Positions 1 to 7,029 of a stretch of 64,000 bases of DNA are shown here, one piece after another (within the stretch, counting starts at the first letter, position 1; the number at the start of each line of letters is the position of its first letter). A program made the position numbers and the translations under genes. Below the pieces are notes generated by a model that was not told the origin of the DNA, searched no databases, and saw only the letters and a program-made list of their open reading frames with translations. This DNA is from Ornithinibacillus halotolerans (lineage in GTDB: Bacteria; Bacillota; Bacilli; Bacillales; Amphibacillaceae): NCBI RefSeq assembly GCF_014637405.1, contig NZ_BMEY01000008.1:62001-126000 (forward strand). Direction: 5' to 3'.

Positions 1-118
1 AAACTTGAATGTCCATCCCTTAAACTCTTTATTTCCTCACCACATAGTACTTTAATGGAATGGTATCCTCATAAAAAATGAACCCTCCATTCTATTCTCT
101 AATTTCGTAAAAGCCCCG

Positions 119-290
119 TTATCTATACTCCTCCAATGCTTCAATGTCCCAATCCCACCATTTTAAAGCTAACCAATCTTCAACTAATGATCTGGATATC
201 GTTTTTTTATCACCTGTATAAGTGTAGCCGAAAAAGCTGATAAATCTACTTGAAATCATTTTAATGAAAGCACTACAGTCAAAACTAATA
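119..290 (-). pseudogene. Frameshifted remnant of a hexapeptide (XAT-type) acetyltransferase
   Basis: The reading frame that ends at 119 finishes with LVEDWLALKWWDWDIEALEE. This closely resembles the C-terminal tail of CatB/Vat-type xenobiotic acetyltransferases, which typically ends in a lysine-Trp-Trp-Asp-Trp helix. Just upstream in another frame of the same strand the sequence reads IQVIKKRYPDH, which matches the segment that normally precedes this tail (VIKKRF-type). One frameshift near 185-195 separates the two pieces. No left-handed beta-helix repeats, start codon or ribosome binding site remain, so this is a decayed 3' end and not a gene. The family assignment rests only on the short tail. 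Confidence 0.45.
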
Positions 291-381
291 TTGTAGGCAT
301 AGATAAAAAGATACTTGGAGAATAACAATAACTGGGTAGAAATTTTTTTGTTAAAATCACACAACATGGTTCAGATTATAT

Positions 382-519
382 TCATTTCTCTTTTTTTATT
401 CCAACAATTAATAAAAGTAAAGCTGCGAAAAGAAACATTGGAGTAAAAATAGATACGATTAAAACTCCTACTATCATAATTAACCAAAATGAATCTATCT
501 TGTAATTTCCAAATTTCAT
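382..519 (-). CDS. Small membrane protein, 45 residues
   Basis: A 45-codon frame starts MKFGNYKIDSFW and ends in IKKEK. It contains one or two hydrophobic stretches (about residues 11-40), rich in Leu, Ile, Val and Phe. A very strong ribosome binding site (AAAGGAGG, 7 bases before the ATG) supports translation. It lies about 125 bp downstream of the tandem GNAT gene on the same strand and may be the last gene of that transcript or separately expressed, since a hairpin lies in between. The family is not recognised. The charged C-terminal tail suggests a single membrane insertion with a cytoplasmic tail; this is inference. Confidence 0.6.
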   Translation of the reverse strand: MKFGNYKIDSFWLIMIVGVLIVSIFTPMFLFAALLLLIVGIKKEK

Positions 520-612
520 TTAATGTACCTCCTTTAATCTGTAATTCTTCCTAATCCAGAGTCAGTATTGCTTAAAACACATATCTACATACTTGAACAA
601 AGAGCTTAAGGA

Positions 613-646
613 ATAAGAAAATAGATCCAGACTGAATCTATTTTCT
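613..646 (-). terminator. Weak hairpin terminator after the tandem GNAT gene
   Basis: A perfect 10-bp inverted repeat (GAAAATAGAT at 617-626 with ATCTATTTTC at 636-645) overlaps the stop codon of the GNAT gene. On the minus strand it is followed by a broken T-rich tract, so termination is probably partial. Confidence 0.4.
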
Positions 647-1499
647 AAACGAGTTTGTACATTTCGTACTGCTCAATTGTATCTTTCTTAAATCCAATCT
701 TTCTTAGAAATTCAGCGATATCAATATTATCTGGCATACTGATCTTTAATTTTTGCAAATTTAATTGTTTTATTGAATGGGATAAAAGGCTGCTAGCAAT
801 TGCCTTTCGCCTTACTTCTTCATTTACAAATAAAAAATATATTTTCCCTGAATATGTAATGACCAACGTTCCGACTATTGACTCTCCAACATAAGCAGCA
901 AAACGATGAGCAGTATGATCTTTCATAAAGTATTCCACTTCGTTTTGCCAATTGATATGTGTAGGTAGAATATTCTTCCTTACTTCGGCGGCAACAAATA
1001 AATCAACTTCTTCTATTTCTAATTTGCGATTTAGTCTATCTAATTTTAATCTATTAGCATCCAGTGCTTGACTGAAATAGATTAGTTTATGATTCTTTTT
1101 GTATCCCTGCTTTTCATAAAAACGAATGGCACGCTTATTTTCCGAGAGTACTTCTAAACTTAAACGCTCGCATTTCTGACTAATTCCGTTATCAACAAAT
1201 AAGCGGAATAACTCTTGACTCACGCCTTCTCCACGATATTCTGGTTTCACACACAATGTACCACATCTTAAATTTTTGTACCCACCATAAGTTCTTACAC
1301 CGCCAAGCACCAATCCAACAGGTTCATCGATATCAAATGCAATAAACGAATCTTGGAATGTATTTCCTTCCTGACCAAAAAATCGTTCAAAGAATTGCCC
1401 CATTGTAATGTTCATTGGAATGGCATAATCTGAATAACCATACAAAAATGCTTCATGAATGGATGACCTATCTACTTCCGAACATCTTTTATATTTCAT
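645..1499 (-). CDS. Tandem-domain GNAT acetyltransferase
   Basis: This 284-residue protein has two GNAT (acetyl-CoA dependent N-acyltransferase) folds. The first, about residues 1-145, has a clear acetyl-CoA loop (VKPEYRGEGVSQELF, about 84-98) and the typical ending in which Asn, Ala and Phe-Tyr-Glu precede GYKK. The second, about 150-284, is weaker: the corresponding loop reads VNEEVRRKAIASSLL, so it may be degenerate or structural. The substrate cannot be told. It starts behind GGAGG and follows the metallo-hydrolase gene by 27 bp, making it the fourth gene of a TetR-GNAT-MBL-GNAT transcript. Such clusters often modify or destroy small toxic molecules, but here that is only inferred from context. 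Confidence 0.8.
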   Translation of the reverse strand: MKYKRCSEVDRSSIHEAFLYGYSDYAIPMNITMGQFFERFFGQEGNTFQDSFIAFDIDEPVGLVLGGVRTYGGYKNLRCGTLCVKPEYRGEGVSQELFRLFVDNGISQKCERLSLEVLSENKRAIRFYEKQGYKKNHKLIYFSQALDANRLKLDRLNRKLEIEEVDLFVAAEVRKNILPTHINWQNEVEYFMKDHTAHRFAAYVGESIVGTLVITYSGKIYFLFVNEEVRRKAIASSLLSHSIKQLNLQKLKISMPDNIDIAEFLRKIGFKKDTIEQYEMYKLV

Positions 1500-1526
1500 G
1501 TTGCTTCCTCCAATTATTTTCTCCTT

Positions 1527-2213
1527 TTAAAGCACTAATTTGCCACCATGATAACAAAAGATATTTTTAGGATTGAGAGATTTAATTTTTCTCAAAGACT
1601 GCTCAGCTTTTTCGATATCCAAACAAAAGTGCGGATTTGCAATCACCATTTTGTTCTCCTCATTAACCGCTGCATCACCCGTAATAACACTATTTATTGA
1701 AGGAATATATAAGGAAATATGACCGGAAGTATGTCCAGGTGTTTCCATGATCGTACATTGTCCGTCAAGAATTTTGTCACCATCACGAACCTTTGTATCG
1801 ACTGAAATATGCTTCAAACTTTTTAATTGTTGAACAAACCATATGCCGAACTCCTTTTCTTCCTTTGCTAACATGGGTAACATTTCTTCAGCTTGAACTA
1901 ACCTTTCCGCCTTTTTTTCACCGCTAATGAATGTTGACTCTATTTCACTAGCAATAATTTTTATCCAAGGATATTTTGATTTAAAGTCATATAAAGAACC
2001 AATATGATCGTCGTCATAGTGAGTAATGATAATACTCTTTAAATCATTCATTTTATAGCCATTTTTTATAATCTCATTTTCAATTAGGGGTAGAAAATTG
2101 ACATAACCAGTATCTACTAATGTTAAATCGTTATTTAAAACAATTAAGCTAGGATAAATTTTCTGTTTCTGTCCATTAAAATCAAATTCAATTGGAAGTT
2201 CTATTATCTCCAT
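1527..2213 (-). CDS. Metallo-beta-lactamase-fold hydrolase
   Basis: The protein has 228 residues from the start chosen here. It carries the metal-binding landmarks of the superfamily in order: an early Asp (LVDTGY), THYDDDHIGS, PGHTSGH, ITGDAAV and a final CYHGG. The central motif reads HxDxDH in place of the commoner HxHxDH, an Asp replacing the second His. The frame is open upstream to 2360, but that would overlap the preceding GNAT gene by 143 bp; the Met at 2213 lies 4 bp after that gene's stop and begins the typical MEIIELP N-terminus. The ribosome binding site is poor, so translational coupling is likely. Such enzymes hydrolyse lactones, thioesters or glyoxalase-type substrates; the substrate is unknown. 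Confidence 0.8.
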   Translation of the reverse strand: MEIIELPIEFDFNGQKQKIYPSLIVLNNDLTLVDTGYVNFLPLIENEIIKNGYKMNDLKSIIITHYDDDHIGSLYDFKSKYPWIKIIASEIESTFISGEKKAERLVQAEEMLPMLAKEEKEFGIWFVQQLKSLKHISVDTKVRDGDKILDGQCTIMETPGHTSGHISLYIPSINSVITGDAAVNEENKMVIANPHFCLDIEKAEQSLRKIKSLNPKNIFCYHGGKLVL

Positions 2214-2217
2214 TTCC

Positions 2218-2760
2218 TTACACTCGCTTCTCAAAGTATTCATTTTGCAATATTCCCATATAAATAATGTCATGCCACTTGCCATCTCTAAATAAACTTT
2301 GTCTACTGTTTCCTTCCTGACAGAAACCGAGTTTTGTATACATACGAATTGCTCTATCATTAAACGAAAATACTCTAAGAGAAACCCGATGAAGATTCAT
2401 TTCGTAAAAGGCATAATCCAGCAATAACTTGAGTGCTTCCGAACCATAACCTTTCCCCCAATAATCCTTTTCTCCGATATCAATAATACACTCGGCATTT
2501 CTATTCTTATAATCAATATTTGTTAATGACACAACTCCAATTGATCGTTCATTTTCTATTTCAACGATGATGTAACTCTTCGCACTATGTGAGCCTAAAA
2601 TTACTTGTTCAACAAATTCCTTTGTCGTTTCCATCGGATAAACATCTAAAGAAGGATTAGTCGAATGCATCACTTCCTGATCATTTCTCCATTTATGATA
2701 TAGTTTCGTATCTTCCGTCGTCATTTTTCTTAACTTCAATCTCGATGATTCAAATAACAT
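2218..2760 (-). CDS. RimJ/RimL-type GNAT N-acetyltransferase
   Basis: A 180-residue single-domain acetyltransferase of the RimL-like branch. It begins LFESSRLKLRKMTTEDTKLY and contains the acetyl-CoA site IGEKDYWGKGYGSEALKLLL (about residues 93-112), then LRVFSFNDRAIRMYTKLGF, which is characteristic of this family. Members acetylate ribosomal-protein N termini, polyamines or aminoglycoside-like compounds; the target here is unknown. AAGGAG precedes the ATG. It follows the TetR gene by 4 bp and precedes the MBL gene by 4 bp, so the three are probably co-translated. Confidence 0.85.
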   Translation of the reverse strand: MLFESSRLKLRKMTTEDTKLYHKWRNDQEVMHSTNPSLDVYPMETTKEFVEQVILGSHSAKSYIIVEIENERSIGVVSLTNIDYKNRNAECIIDIGEKDYWGKGYGSEALKLLLDYAFYEMNLHRVSLRVFSFNDRAIRMYTKLGFCQEGNSRQSLFRDGKWHDIIYMGILQNEYFEKRV

Positions 2761-2764
2761 TAAA

Positions 2765-3394
2765 TCACTCCTTATTTATAATTGTTGGATTTATTAATTT
2801 TTCTAAAGAATAAAGTAAGACTGTCAGTTGATCTTTTACTATGGTTTGTTCATCTCCCAACTGGTAAGTGTCTAACATTAATCCATTCAAAAATGACAAG
2901 ATAAACATTGCAATGGACCGGGAAGATTGCTGTGGTTTAAACTCTTTAGTACGAGTACCTTCTTCGATTAACTTTTCTATGGCTTCAGTTGTTCGAACAT
3001 AACGTTTAGAAAGATAAGAAGAATCATCTTTAGATTTTACATAATCGGAAGACAAGAAGAATTCCGTATTTGCATGGACCAATGTTTGATCAATTTTCTC
3101 AATATAGAATTGCCATTCTTCAACCCAGTTCTTTAATTTTTCCCATAAAGTTATTTCACTAGAAGGTATAAAATAATCTATATTTTTTTGATCTTCATAC
3201 TTTAAAACTTCAATAAAAGTATGGTCAATATTATTAAAATAGCTATATAATGTTCCTCTTGATACTTCAGCTTCATCCATAATGTCTTGCATGGAAGTAC
3301 GAACAAATCCTTGCTCAATAAACACCTTCCTAGCTGCTTCAATCAATTCTATCTTTTTCTTCCTTTTATACTCTTCACTCACAATCGGGGCCAT
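2765..3394 (-). CDS. TetR-family transcriptional regulator
   Basis: The protein has 209 residues from the ATG at 3394, which sits 7 bases after a strong GGAGGTGG; the frame extends further upstream, but those extra residues have no ribosome binding site. An N-terminal helix-turn-helix is evident (TSMQDIMDEAEVSRGTLYSY, about residues 33-52), followed by an all-helical ligand domain of the usual TetR length. It is the first gene of the four-gene operon and has a twin palindromic operator straight upstream, so it very probably represses its own operon until a ligand binds. The ligand is unknown. Confidence 0.88.
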   Translation of the reverse strand: MAPIVSEEYKRKKKIELIEAARKVFIEQGFVRTSMQDIMDEAEVSRGTLYSYFNNIDHTFIEVLKYEDQKNIDYFIPSSEITLWEKLKNWVEEWQFYIEKIDQTLVHANTEFFLSSDYVKSKDDSSYLSKRYVRTTEAIEKLIEEGTRTKEFKPQQSSRSIAMFILSFLNGLMLDTYQLGDEQTIVKDQLTVLLYSLEKLINPTIINKE

Positions 3395-3430
3395 AAAATC
3401 CCACCTCCATAACAAATTTAACATCATACT

Positions 3431-3477
3431 ATACACTAGTGTCGTTTTTATTATACATCATAACGACACTAGTGTAT
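3431..3477 (-). promoter_or_regulatory. Twin palindromic operator and promoter of the TetR operon
   Basis: A perfect 16-bp inverted repeat (ATACACTAGTGTCGTT at 3431-3446 and its complement at 3462-3477) brackets a TATAAT -10 box on the minus strand (3450-3455). Each arm contains its own 10-bp palindrome ACACTAGTGT, the two centred 33 bp apart, about three helical turns. This suits two TetR dimers covering the promoter. That the neighbouring TetR protein is the binder is inferred from position. Confidence 0.75.
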
Positions 3478-3575
3478 ACTTTACGTTTCCCTAACTAAAA
3501 CATTAATAAATCGAACTCGTTAAGTTCTACCATTTAGTCGTATTGAAGAAATCTTGAACTCTATTAATAAAAAGG

Positions 3576-4228
3576 CATGAAAAAACTCGGGCTCCTGTTG
3601 AGGAAAACCCGAATTTTTAATGAGTTTTATATTGAAAAAGCAAAGGTTTATTATCACAGAATTGGTGGTGAAGTTAGCAAGAGTTTATTATGGTTGTCAA
3701 GAGTTTATTTTAGTTAGACACTTTCTGTACCATAAGAATAATCATCTGCTAAAACCCCACCCCTCCAACCCGCATTCCACCGTTCGAGTCATAATAAAGT
3801 TTTGCTACGGAACCCCCATTTTGAAGGATTTTCGGTTCAGAAATGATCGTTTTTCGAGCCTTTTTCGGCCGTTTTTTCATGGTTTTTTTCAGTAATGGAA
3901 TAAATTTTTTCGAAAAGTAGTGGAGATAAATATTGAAAAAAAGAGATGATGAAAAAAGATAAAAATAGTGGATGGGTATTGAATTGTTATTGAAATTATA
4001 TTGAGTGGGATATTGAATAAACCCTGCAAGGTCAATGGTTTAGGAACATAACTGTATTGAAAGGATATTGAAAAAGACATGAAAAAAAACTCGGGATCCT
4101 ATTGAGGAAAACCCGAGTAATTATTGAGTTTTATATTGAAAAAGCAAATGTTTATTATTACAGAATGGGTGGTGCGATTAGCAAAAGTTTATTATGGTTG
4201 TCAAGAGTATTTTTTAGTTAGACATAGT
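3576..4228. repeat. Composite intergenic repeat, copy 1 (arm-core-arm)
   Basis: Two arms of about 150 bp, in direct orientation (3576-3724 and 4078-4226), flank a core. Each arm opens with a hairpin (ACTCGGG ... CCCGAGT) followed on the minus strand by a T run, and ends in repeated GTTTATTAT motifs. The core (about 3760-3900) contains a block that recurs nearly unchanged at 9.3 and 15.3 kb, and an AT-rich linker (about 3960-4075). The open frames through it have no ribosome binding sites. This copy fills the 3395-4355 gap between the TetR promoter and the 3' end of the histidine kinase gene, and its second arm may terminate the latter. I do not recognise the family. Confidence 0.8.
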
Positions 4229-4355
4229 AGAGAAATGAATTTAAGAAACAAGAAATGTAAAGAAAATACAGACAATTCCTTACACTTCCTACAAAAATGA
4301 GAACACAGCAATCAGAACCATTTATAAAATTGTGCTAGAAGTAAAAATCATAAAT

Positions 4356-5384
4356 TCACATGTTATAGTAATTTGTTATTTTTGGAAAATGAATAATAAC
4401 CTTGGTCAATTCACCTTCTATCGAATTAACTGATAGATCATGCCCTAACTTATTCGCTAGTTTTTTAGCAAGATACAGTCCCATCCCCGTTGATTTACTA
4501 TAGTTCCTTCCAATGGAGCCTGTAAAACCTCTTTCAAATACTCGATTTATATCTTCAACTTTTATTCCAATTCCATTATCTTGAATAAATAACCGTTTTT
4601 CTTTATTGTCTTCTTCAAAATGGATGGAAACATTTCCACCATTATCTGTGTACTTTAACGAGTTCGTTATTAGTTGGTCAATTATAAATCCGAGCCATTT
4701 TTTATCACTATGCACAAATTTTTCACGATTATGATCCATATTTAAGCTGATCTGCTTGTTAATAAAAATTTTCGAGTATTTTTTGACACTATTTTTTATT
4801 ATCTGGTTTAAATCAATTTCTGTAACGAAGTAATCATTAGCAAATGAATCTACACGGGAGTAATAAAGTGCTTGTTCCACATAGTCATCTATTTTATCTA
4901 GTTCGTCTTCAAATTTATTAACAATATAATCCACTGTTTTCCCCTCGAAGTTATCGATAAGCAAGCGACTAGAGGTTATGGGTAATTTTATTTCATGAAC
5001 CCATGACATAATATACTCTTCATGATCTCTTTTCTGGTCATATAACGATTGCAATTGTTTGTCTTGAATATTCATTATTTTTTTAAAAAGATCAAGATAC
5101 AGCTTTTGCTCATGGTTCTGTGCATCAGGTAATAACGTAAGGGCATCTTCCTGGGAACTATTAATAATTCCCTCTATTTTTTTATAAAAATTCATGTGGT
5201 AAAAATAACCGATTATAATATATAGAATTGCCAAAAACAAACAACTAATATTAATGTAAACAATATTGCTCCATACATCTTTCGGTTCGACACTCACCAG
5301 TAAGATTAAAGAAATAAATAACATTAAACTCAAGTAAAAACACAGAAAGTAACGTTTATCTTTTATGTATTTTAAGAAATTCAT
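4356..5384 (-). CDS. BceS-like intramembrane-sensing histidine kinase
   Basis: A 342-residue sensor kinase with two closely spaced membrane helices (about residues 13-32 and 41-62) and almost no extracellular loop, the hallmark of the BceS/intramembrane-sensing class. The phosphoacceptor box is SWVHEIKLPITSSRLLI (His about 130). The ATP-binding domain shows an N box (DQLITNSLKYT), a G1 box (DNGIGI), an F box (VFERGFTG) and a G2 box (STGMGLYLAKK). Kinases of this class do not sense drugs alone but read the flux of a partner BceAB transporter, and that transporter is encoded divergently at 6262-8938. The start codon overlaps the regulator's stop (ATGA), so the two are translationally coupled. 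Confidence 0.9.
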   Translation of the reverse strand: MNFLKYIKDKRYFLCFYLSLMLFISLILLVSVEPKDVWSNIVYINISCLFLAILYIIIGYFYHMNFYKKIEGIINSSQEDALTLLPDAQNHEQKLYLDLFKKIMNIQDKQLQSLYDQKRDHEEYIMSWVHEIKLPITSSRLLIDNFEGKTVDYIVNKFEDELDKIDDYVEQALYYSRVDSFANDYFVTEIDLNQIIKNSVKKYSKIFINKQISLNMDHNREKFVHSDKKWLGFIIDQLITNSLKYTDNGGNVSIHFEEDNKEKRLFIQDNGIGIKVEDINRVFERGFTGSIGRNYSKSTGMGLYLAKKLANKLGHDLSVNSIEGELTKVIIHFPKITNYYNM

Positions 5385-6052
5385 TTTATTAAGTATCCTT
5401 CTCCTTTTTTTGTGGTAATAAAGTTCTCTTTACCCAATTGAGATAACTTTTTTCGTAAACGGGTAATATTGACGGATAGAGTATTGTCATCAATGAAATG
5501 TTCATTTTTCCAAAGAGTACGCATGATTTTATTTCGGCTAACAATCCTTCCTGTATGCTTCATTAGGAGACGAAGAATGATAAATTCTGTTTTTGTTAAC
5601 TCTGCCTTTTCGTCCCTACAAGAGATAACCCAATCATTTAAATTTAATATAAGCTCATTATGTTCTATTACGTTTGATTGTGTATCACTGTAGGAATACG
5701 AACGACGTAAAAGGGCGTTTATTTTAGCAATAAGCACTTCCGTATCAAATGGCTTTTGAATAAAATCATCACCTCCCATGTTCATCGCCATTATCATATC
5801 CATAGTTGAATCCCTGGAAGAAATAAATATAATAGGAACTTTTGACACTTCCCTAATCTTATTACACCAGTAAAATCCATCAAATAAGGGTAAGTTAATA
5901 TCCAGCAATAAAATATTTGGTTGTGCATTAAGGTAATCTTCTAATATATTTTCAAATGTATTTAACATAACAACATCATAATTCCATTTTTCAAGAGACT
6001 CTCCCAGCATTTCTCTTATCGCTTGATCATCTTCAATAATCATAACTTTCAT
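5381..6052 (-). CDS. BceR-like OmpR-family response regulator
   Basis: A 223-residue response regulator. The receiver domain has acidic residues in IIEDD, the phosphoacceptor in LLLDINLP (about residue 52), and the switch Lys in DDFIQKPF. A C-terminal winged helix (about 125-222) ends TTKKGEGYLIK. The ATG at 6052 was chosen because GGAGTG lies 7 bases before it; an upstream TTG has no such site. It pairs with the BceS-like kinase and should activate the divergent ABC transporter genes, where a pair of 21-bp-spaced direct repeats gives a candidate binding site. Confidence 0.9.
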   Translation of the reverse strand: MKVMIIEDDQAIREMLGESLEKWNYDVVMLNTFENILEDYLNAQPNILLLDINLPLFDGFYWCNKIREVSKVPIIFISSRDSTMDMIMAMNMGGDDFIQKPFDTEVLIAKINALLRRSYSYSDTQSNVIEHNELILNLNDWVISCRDEKAELTKTEFIILRLLMKHTGRIVSRNKIMRTLWKNEHFIDDNTLSVNITRLRKKLSQLGKENFITTKKGEGYLIK

Positions 6053-6159
6053 TTTTAACACTCCATTAATTAGTTAGTATAAGTATGGCATTTATATAAG
6101 AAATCATTTCATAATACTAATATTAGTATTATACTTCGTATTTTTGTACCATTCTTTCA

Positions 6160-6218
6160 AAATTGTAAGGTTGCGAGGTAAAACTGTAAGGTTAAATAAT
6201 AGTTACTTACGGTAGAAT
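6160..6218 (+). promoter_or_regulatory. Promoter region of the BceAB-like operon with candidate BceR site
   Basis: GTAAGGTT occurs twice in direct orientation (6165-6172 and 6186-6193), 21 bp apart, followed by a TAGAAT -10-like box (6213-6218). Response regulators of the OmpR family commonly bind same-face repeats two helical turns apart just upstream of or over the -35 region. That BceR binds here is inferred. Confidence 0.55.
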
Positions 6219-6261
6219 AAAAAACATGAAAGTAAATGATTTCTATGGAGGATTTAAATAA

Positions 6262-7029
6262 ATGAGGACAATTGTAGATGCGAAGAAAATTAAAAAAGTA
6301 TACGGAACAAAAGGAAATGTGTTTACTGCATTAGATAATATAGATTTAGAGGTACAGGAGGGTGAATTTGTAGGTATTATGGGTCCTTCTGGTGCTGGCA
6401 AATCAACACTTCTTAATGTTTTAGCAACTATTGATCAACCGACTTCTGGTGACATTAATATTGATGGGACAAGTATTGTAAATATGAATGAGGAACAATT
6501 AGCAGCCTTTCGTAGTGATAAACTTGGTTTTATTTTCCAAGATTATAATTTGCTAGATACATTAACGGTTAAAGAAAATATCATATTGCCCTTAGCATTA
6601 GCCAAAGTAGATCCGAATGAATTAGAGCATAGAGTACTTGAAGTAGCAAATAAGTTTGGGATAAGTCCGATATTAGACAAATATCCATATCAAATTTCTG
6701 GTGGCCAAAAGCAGCGTACAGCTGTTTCACGTGCAATCATATCAAAACCGAGCTTACTTTTAGCAGATGAACCTACTGGTGCATTGGATTCTAAATCAGC
6801 AACAGATTTGTTGGAGAGTTTAAAAGGATTAAGTGAGGTAGATAAAGCAACTATCCTTCTAGTCACCCATGACGCATTCGCTGCGAGCTACTGTGATAGA
6901 GTGATTTTCATTAAAGATGGCAAAATGTTTACAGAACTTGTCAAAGGAAAGGGTTCTCGTAAAGAATTTTTCCAAAAAGTTTTAGATGTACTCTCTGCAC
7001 TTGGGGGTGGACAAAGTGACTCTATTTAA
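6262..7029 (+). CDS. BceA-like ABC transporter ATPase
   Basis: A 255-residue nucleotide-binding subunit of the MacB/BceA group. Walker A is GPSGAGKST, the Q loop is FIFQDYNLL, the signature is ISGGQKQRTAVSRA, and Walker B is LLLADEPTGALDS, followed by an H loop (VTHD). The C-terminal tail with GSRKEFFQKVLDVLSALGGG is typical of Bce-type ATPases. With the permease that follows (14-bp overlap), it forms an export or target-protection complex for cell-wall peptide antibiotics such as bacitracin-like compounds or lantibiotics; the actual drug cannot be predicted. GGAGG precedes the start. Confidence 0.9.
   Translation: MRTIVDAKKIKKVYGTKGNVFTALDNIDLEVQEGEFVGIMGPSGAGKSTLLNVLATIDQPTSGDINIDGTSIVNMNEEQLAAFRSDKLGFIFQDYNLLDTLTVKENIILPLALAKVDPNELEHRVLEVANKFGISPILDKYPYQISGGQKQRTAVSRAIISKPSLLLADEPTGALDSKSATDLLESLKGLSEVDKATILLVTHDAFAASYCDRVIFIKDGKMFTELVKGKGSRKEFFQKVLDVLSALGGGQSDSI

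Noticed and set aside
2213-2360. A longer start for the MBL-fold gene
   Set aside because: It would overlap the GNAT gene by 143 bp, has no ribosome binding site, and adds residues not typical of the family.
3620-4080. Frames of 91 and 63 codons between the TetR and kinase genes
   Set aside because: They fall within the composite repeat, lack ribosome binding sites, and one reads through the AT-rich linker.
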